From Dendrobium chrysotoxum (lineage: Eukaryota > Streptophyta > Magnoliopsida > Asparagales > Orchidaceae), in the NCBI GenBank assembly GCA_019925795.1, contig CM034307.1, positions 65,782,864 through 65,846,863 on the forward strand: a DNA stretch of 64,000 nucleotides. Reading direction: 5' to 3'. Within the stretch, counting starts at the first letter, position 1. Each line of letters starts with the position of its first letter. The notes below the pieces were generated by a model. The model saw only the letters and a list, made by a program, of their open reading frames with translations, did not search any database and was not told the DNA's origin. Shown here piece after piece: positions 57,401 to 64,000 of this stretch. A program made the position numbers and the translations under genes.

Positions 57401-60284
57401 AAATTAGCAATTCTTTTTAAAATATTCACATTAAAAATTCTCAAGGCTTGATGTACGTGTGACGGGAAGAATATTCAATAAACTTTAATGAACAGAGCTT
57501 TTCTTTATGGCCATACCACTTACGTGAATCAAGCTCTGATCATTATTCACGATATAACACTAATTTTGACCTCGATAGACTTATTGCTAATAGGAAAGGT
57601 ATAAGGATTCAGGGGTCACTGATAATAAAAGTAATGTCTATAAACCAGAAAAATTCTTATATGACTTGAAGCAATCTCTATGAACTTGATTTAGGACATT
57701 CACTGCTATAATAAAAACACTTGAATATACTTAAGAATAAGCTGATCATATCTTATTCATAAGAAAATCAATCATTTATCAAAGTACCATCTCAATTATC
57801 TATGTTGATTATATTATCCTAAATAGCAATGACAACGAACAAATAAGAAAATGAAAGGGAATCCATACTAAAATATCTTTTTAGTATGGAGATTATAAAA
57901 TCAAAGAAATGCATATCCATCTCTCAACAAAAAATATACAGTATACATTGGACATTTTAAATGATATTGAGATTATAGGAAACTGTTAGTCTCAGAGAAA
58001 TTTGATTGTGTTGATCAATTGGGTAGTATTATTGTCACAGACCTAACCTCAGTTTTTCGTGCTTGCTGCGGGCAATCTTCCCCGTACTTGGGTTCGGGTG
58101 CAAAGCGTGCGATGTGGTACTCGCCTTGCTGCCTATGTGGTACCCCAATCCTGCGTGGCCTCTCCACAGGTAAGTCTTCTTCGATGAAAACGGACATGTA
58201 AACATGCTGCTAGAATTCAGCTTTCACATCTGACACTATGATCTCAGAACCCTCAACACCATTTTTTGGACGGGGTCTACCCATAAGATGATCTCTCGGA
58301 CGCCCCTGTCAACGGTCCGGAGATGTTTCTCGAGTCACTGTTTGGTTTTTGGAGCCTAACTTGAGGCTTTATATTTCAAGATGCATCTCTGTGGTGAATC
58401 GGCAAAAATCAGTCTTGAGCTCGACTAATTATTTGAGTATTCTGGATTGTGTCACCCACATTGCGTTCTCGCCCTAATCACCGTCAAGGGCGTTGTGTAT
58501 GATACTCTCTACCATATCCGCAGCTTCTCCCGACCTGGTCTATGATACCAACTTGACATGGAAGTCGTGATACTTGTGAATAACAGAACAAAAAATAAAA
58601 GAAAATAGAAAGCAAAGCTCTATTGGGTCAGGTAAAAATCAGAGATAATATTTTTTTAGTCCCCCTATCTCCTGAAAATAGGGATCATCATATACCTCCT
58701 AAAGAGATGTATTGTTAAAAATATAAAAATAAGAAAATAGAAAAATGATTGTACTATAGTCTATACTTAGTTATAGCAGCAGGAATAAGATAGTGGCTAT
58801 GAAACTAAGCCATGTGGGTAATAAATTTTGTACTTCTATATAATTAACAATTTTGTTTTGAAAATTAACAATTCTTTTTAAAATATTCACATTAAAAATT
58901 CTCAAGGCTTGGTATACGTGTGATGGGAAGAATATTCAATGAGCTTTAATGAACAAAGCTTTTCTTTATGGCCATACCACTTACGTGAACCAAGCTCCAA
59001 TCATTATTCACGATATAACACTAATTTTGACCTTGATAGATTGATTGCAAATAGGAAAGGTATAAGCATTCAGGGGTCACTGATAATAAAAGTAATGTCT
59101 ATAAACCGAAAAAACTCTTATATGACTTGAAGCAATCTCTATGAGCCTGATTTAGAACATTCACTACTATAATAAAAACTCATAAATATACTCAAGAATA
59201 AGCTGATCATATCTTATTCATAGGGAGATCACCAATTTATCAAAGTATCATCTCAATTATCTATGTTGATAATATTATCCTAAATAGCAATGACAACGAA
59301 CAAGTAAGGAAATGAAAGAGAATCTATACTAAAATATCTTTTTAGTATGGAGATTATAAAATCAAAAAAATGCATATCTATCTCTCAACAAAAAATATAC
59401 ATTATATATTAGACTTTTTAAATGATATTGAGATGATAGGATACTATTTGTCTGAGAGAAATTTGATTGTGTTGATCAATTGGATAGTATTGTTGTCACG
59501 GACCTCAACTCAATTTTTCATGATCGCTGCGGGGAATCCTCCCCCTGCATGGATTCGGGTGCAAAGCGCGTGATGTGGTACTCGCCTTGCTGCCTATGTG
59601 GTACCCTAATCCTGCGTGGCCTCTCCACAGGTAAGTCTTCTTCGGCGAAATCAGACATGTAAACATGCTTTTGGAATTCAGCTTCCACATCTGATGCTGT
59701 GAACTCAGGACCCTCAACACAATTTTTTGGACGGGTCTGCCCATAATAAGATCTCTCGGATGCCACTATCAACGGTCCAGAGATGTTTGTCAAGTCACTT
59801 TTTGGTTTTTGGAGCCTAACTTGAGGCTTTATATTTCAAGACGCATCTCTGTGGTAAATCGGCAAAAATCAATCTTGAGCTCATCCAATTGTTTGAGTAT
59901 TATGGAATGTGTCGCCCACATTGCGTTCTCGCCCTGATCGCCGTCAAGGGCGTTGTGTCTGATACTCTCCACCATATACGCAGCTTCTCCAGACCTGGTC
60001 TCAGATACCAACTTGACATGGAAGTCGCGATACTTGGGAAGAACATAACAGAAAATAAAGGAAAAATAGAGAGCATAGCTTTAATGGCCAAGGTAAAAAC
60101 CAGAGATAATATTTTTTTTAGTCTCCCTATCTCCTGAATACAGGGATCATCATATACCTCCTAAAGAGATGTGTCGCTAAAAATATAAAAATAAGTAAAT
60201 GGAAAAATGATTGTACTATAGTCTATTGTTATGTATAGCAGTAAGAATAAGGCAGTGGCTATGAAAGTAAGGCATGTGGGTAAT
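54438..60284. repeat. Duplicated dimer (D-E-D-E) inside the array
   Basis: Units 5-6 (54438-57361) and 7-8 (57362-60284) are much closer to each other as dimers than to neighbours. Shared markers include AGCTCTGATCATTATTCA and GACTTATTGC in units 5 and 7, and CCAATCATTATTCACGA, GGGAGATCACCAATTT and GTCTGAGAGAAATTTG in units 6 and 8. The offset between matching landmarks is 2,923-2,924 bp. Confidence 0.85.
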
Positions 60285-63200
60285 AAATTTTGTACTTCCA
60301 TATACTGAATAATTTTATTTTAAAAAATTAATAATTTTTTTTAAAATATTCACATTAAAAATTCTCAAGGCTTGGTGTACGTGTGATGGGAAGAACATTC
60401 AATAAGCTTTAATGAACAAAGCTTTTCTTTATGGTCATACCACTTACGTGAACCAAGCTTCGATCTTTATTCACGATATAACACTAATTTTGACCTTGAT
60501 AGACTGATTGCTAATAGGAAAGGTATAAGGACTCAGGGGTCACTGATAATAAAAGTAATGTCTATAAACCCGAGAAACTCTTATATGACTTGAAGCAATC
60601 TCTATAAGCCTGATTTAGGAAATTCACTGTTATAATAAAAATATATAATTATACTCAAGAATAAGCTGATCATATCTTATTCATAAAAAAAATCAACCAT
60701 TTATCAAAGTACCATCTTAATTATCTATGTTGATAATATTATCCTAAATAGCAATGACAACGAACAAGTAAAAAAATGAAAGAGAATCCATATTAAAATA
60801 TCTTTTTAGTATGTAGATTATAAAATCAAAGAAATGCATATTTATCTCTCAACAAAAAAATATACATTATACATTAGACTTTTTAAATGATATTGAGATG
60901 ATAGGATATTGTTAGTCTTAGAGAAATTTGATTGTGTTATTCAATTGAGTAGTATTGTTGTCATGGACCTCAACTCAGTTGTTCGTGCTCACTGTGAGGA
61001 ATCCTCCCCCTTCTTGGGTTCGGGTGCAAAGCGCATAATGTGGTACTCGCCTTGCTGCCTATGTGGTACCCCAATCCTCCGTGGCCTCTCCACAGGTAAG
61101 TCTTCTTCGGCAGAATCGGACATGTAAACATGATGCTGGAATTCAGCTTCCACATTTGACGCTGTGATCTCATGACCGTTAACACATTTTTTTGGATGGG
61201 GTCTGCCCATAAGACGTTCTCTCAGACACCCATGTCAACGGTCCGGAGATGTTTCCCGAGTCACTGTTTGGTTTTTTAGAGCCTAACTTGAAGCTTTATA
61301 TTTCAAGACACATCTCTGTGGTGAATCGGCAAAAATCAGTCTTGAGCTCGTCCAATTATTTGAGTATTCTGGACTATATCACCCACATTACGCTCTCGCC
61401 CTGATCGCCGTCAAGGGCGTTGTATCTAACACTCTCCACCATATCCGCAGCTTTTCTCGACCTTGTTTATGATACTAAGTTGACATGGAAGTCACGATAC
61501 TTGGGAAGAACAGAGTAGAAAATAAAGGAAAAATAGAGAGCAAAGCTCTAATGGCCAAGGTAAAAACCAAAGATAATATTTTTTTGTCTCCCTATCTTCT
61601 GAATACAGGGATCATCATATACCTCCTAAAGAGATGTGTTGCTAAAAATATGAAAATAAGAAAATGAGAAAATGATTGTACTATAGTCTATAGTTAGTTA
61701 TAACAACAGGAATAAGGCAGTGGATGTGAAAGTAAGCCATGTGGGTAATAAATTTTATATTTCTATGTTCTTAACAATTTTATTTTAAAAATTAGCAATT
61801 CTTTTTAAAATATTCACATTAAAAATTCTCAAGGCTTGGTGTACGTTTGACAGGAAGAACATTTAATAAGCTTTAATGAACAAAGTTTTTCTTTATAGCC
61901 ATACCACTTACTTGAACCAATCTCCGATCATTATTCACAAAATAACACTAATTTTGACATTGATAGACTGTTTGTTAATAAGAAAGGTATACGGATTCAG
62001 GGGACACTAATAATAAAAGTAATGTCTATAAACCCGAGAAACTCTTATATGACTTGAAGCAATTACTATGAGCTTGATTTATGACATTCACTACTATAAT
62101 AAAAACATATAATTATACTCAAGAATAAGCTAATCATATCTTATTCATAAGAAAATCACCCATTTATTAAAGTACCATCTTAATTTTCTATATTGATAAT
62201 ATTATCCTAAATAGCAATTACAACGAACAAGGAAATGAAAGAGAATCCATACTAAAATATCTTTTTAGTATGGAGATTATAAAATTAAAGAAATGCATAT
62301 CTATCTGTTAACAAAAAGTATACATTATACATTAGACTTTTTAAATGATATTGAGATGATAGGACACTGTTAGTCTCAGAGAAATTTGATTGTGTTGATC
62401 AATTGGGTAGTATTATTGTCATGGACCTCAACTCAGTTTTTCATGCTCGTTGCGGGGAATCCTCCCCCTACTTGGGTTCAGGTGCAAAGCGCATGATGTG
62501 GTACTTGCCTTGCTGCTTATGTGGTACCCTAATCCTACGTGACCTCTCCACATGTAAGTCTTCTTCGGTGGAATCAAACAAGTAAACATGCAGCTGGAAT
62601 TCAGCTTCCACATATGACGCTGTGATCTCAGGACCCCAAACATAATTTTTTGGACAGGGTCTGCCCAAAAGTCATTTTCTCGAACGCCCCTGTTAACGGT
62701 CTGGAGATGTTTCCCGAGTCACTATTTGGTTTTTGAAGCCTAACTTGAGGCTTTGTATTTTAAGACGCATCTCTATGGTGAATCGACAAAAATCAGTCTT
62801 GAGCTCACCCAATTATTTGAGTATTCTGGACTGTGTCACCCACATTGCGTTCTCGCCGTCAAGGGCGTTGTGTCTGATACTCTCCACCATATCTGCAGCT
62901 ACTCCCGACTTGGTCTCTGATACTAAATTGACATGGAAGTCGTGATACTTGGGAAGAACATAAGAAAAAACAAAGGAAAAATAAAACGCAAAGCTCTAAT
63001 GGCCAAGGTAAAAACCAGAGATAATATTTTTTTAGTCTCCCTATCTCCTGAATACATGGATCATCATATACCTCCTAGAGAGGTGTGTTGCTAAAAATAT
63101 GAAACTAAGAAAATGGAAAAATGATTGAATTACAATCTATAGTTAGTTATAGCAATAGGAATAAGGTAGTGGCTGTGAAACTAAGCCTTGTGGGTAATAA

Positions 63201-64000
63201 ATTTTGTACTTCTATGTACTTAAAAATTTTGTTTTGAAAAATAGTAATTCTTTTTAAAATATTCACATTAAAAATTCTCAAGGCTTGGTGTACGTGTGAC
63301 GGGAAGAACATTCAATAAGCTTTAATGAACAAAGCTTTTCTTTATGGCCATATCACTTACGTGAACCAAGCTCCGATCATTATTCATGATATAACACTAA
63401 TTATGACCTTAATAGACTGATTGCTAATAGGAAATGTATAAGTATTCAGGGGACACTGATAATAAAAGTAATGTCTATAAACCCGGGAAACTCTTATATG
63501 ACTTGAAGCAATTACTATGAGCTTGATTTAGGACATTCACTGCTATAATAAAAACACATAAATATACTCAAGAATAAGCTGATCATATCTTATTCATAAG
63601 AAAATCACCCATTTATCAAAGTACTATCTCAATTATCTATGTTGATAATATTATTCTAAATAGCAAGGACAACGAATAAGTAAGGAAGTTAAAGGGAATA
63701 CATACTAAAATATCTTTTTAGTATGGAGATTATAAAATAAAAGAAATGCATATCTATCTCTTAATAAAAAAGATACATTATACATTGGACTTTTTAAATG
63801 ATATTGAGATGATAAGATACTGTTAGTTTCAAAGAAATTTGATTGTGTTGATCAATTGGGTAGTATTGTTGTCACGGACCTCAACTCAGTTTTTCGTGCT
63901 CACTGCGAGGAATCCTCCCCCTGCTGGGTTTGGGTGCAAAGCAGGTGATGTGGTACTAGCCTTGCTGCCTATGTGTTACCTCCATCATGTATGGCCTCTC

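Larger units (their letters stand above)
48611..64000. repeat. Tandem array of a ~1.45-kb chimeric retrotransposon-derived unit, 11 copies, open at the window edge
   Basis: Unit starts, taken at the AAATTTTRTACTTC block: 48611, 50070, 51529, 52976, 54438, 55900, 57362, 58823, 60285, 61750, 63199. Lengths are 1,447-1,465 bp, and the last unit is cut by the window. All are head-to-tail. The first ~640 bp of each unit is a plus-strand copia pol fragment (from the end of integrase to mid RT). The remaining ~810 bp reads on the minus strand as LTR end, primer-site-like sequence and gag-like coding DNA. By eye, copies are about 85-97% identical. No unit encodes a complete protein. It behaves as a satellite, and its full extent to the right is unknown. 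Confidence 0.95.

Noticed and set aside
48611..64000. CRISPR array or rDNA array
   Set aside because: The units are about 1.45 kb with retrotransposon motifs. There are no short repeat-spacer alternations and no rRNA sequence.

Overview
The window is plant nuclear DNA, most likely from a monocot with a repeat-rich genome. A palm or similar large-genome monocot is a guess from gene and repeat style, not something proven here. It holds two spliced protein-coding genes in a dense field of transposable elements. It has no operons or ribosome binding sites, and I recognised no rRNA genes and no free-standing tRNA genes.

Layout. 0.7-2.0 kb is an LTR that looks solitary. 3.4-3.5 kb is a SINE with perfect target-site duplications. 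5.0-16.7 kb is a four-exon FQR1/WrbA-type NAD(P)H:quinone reductase gene (+ strand, 203 aa). Its first intron is 10,002 bp and is filled with retroelement-like, hairpin-rich, non-coding DNA. Its 3' end is followed 214 bp downstream by the poly(A) end of a LINE on the opposite strand. That LINE (about 17.0-33.1 kb) has been split twice: by a 9,355-bp LTR element with 1,012-bp LTRs and no visible coding capacity (TSD TTAAT), and by an 1,828-bp solo LTR (TSD ACTTG). 34.6-36.8 kb is a seven-exon atypical bHLH transcription factor gene (- strand, 342 aa). An (AG)19 tract lies 11 nt before its start codon, and foldback MITEs lie inside and downstream of it. 37.5-39.3 kb is a second solo LTR of the first family (TSD TATAT), expanded by an internal minisatellite. 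40.2-44.9 kb is a complete but dead Ty1/copia element (280-bp LTRs, TSD CGACA, tRNA-iMet primer site). 46-47 kb holds a hAT-like foldback element and an antisense LTR remnant. From 48.6 kb to the window edge runs a tandem array of eleven units of about 1.45 kb. Each unit is a head-to-head chimera of a copia pol fragment (+) and an LTR/primer-site/gag-like fragment (-).

The most unusual signals are three. First, the array is a retrotransposon-derived satellite, and variant sites order its units as A A B C D E D E A B C, a seven-unit higher-order repeat. Second, several families of short hairpins in the intron-1 element and in the 9.4-kb non-coding element keep their pairing while the arm sequences change. 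Third, there is clean nested insertion history with exact target-site duplications.

The two genes are not obviously functionally linked. FQR1 is a cytosolic or membrane-associated flavoprotein of quinone detoxification. The bHLH protein is a nuclear regulator. All retroelement coding regions seen carry stops, frameshifts or catalytic substitutions. All motif matches, splice sites and alignments were read by eye.
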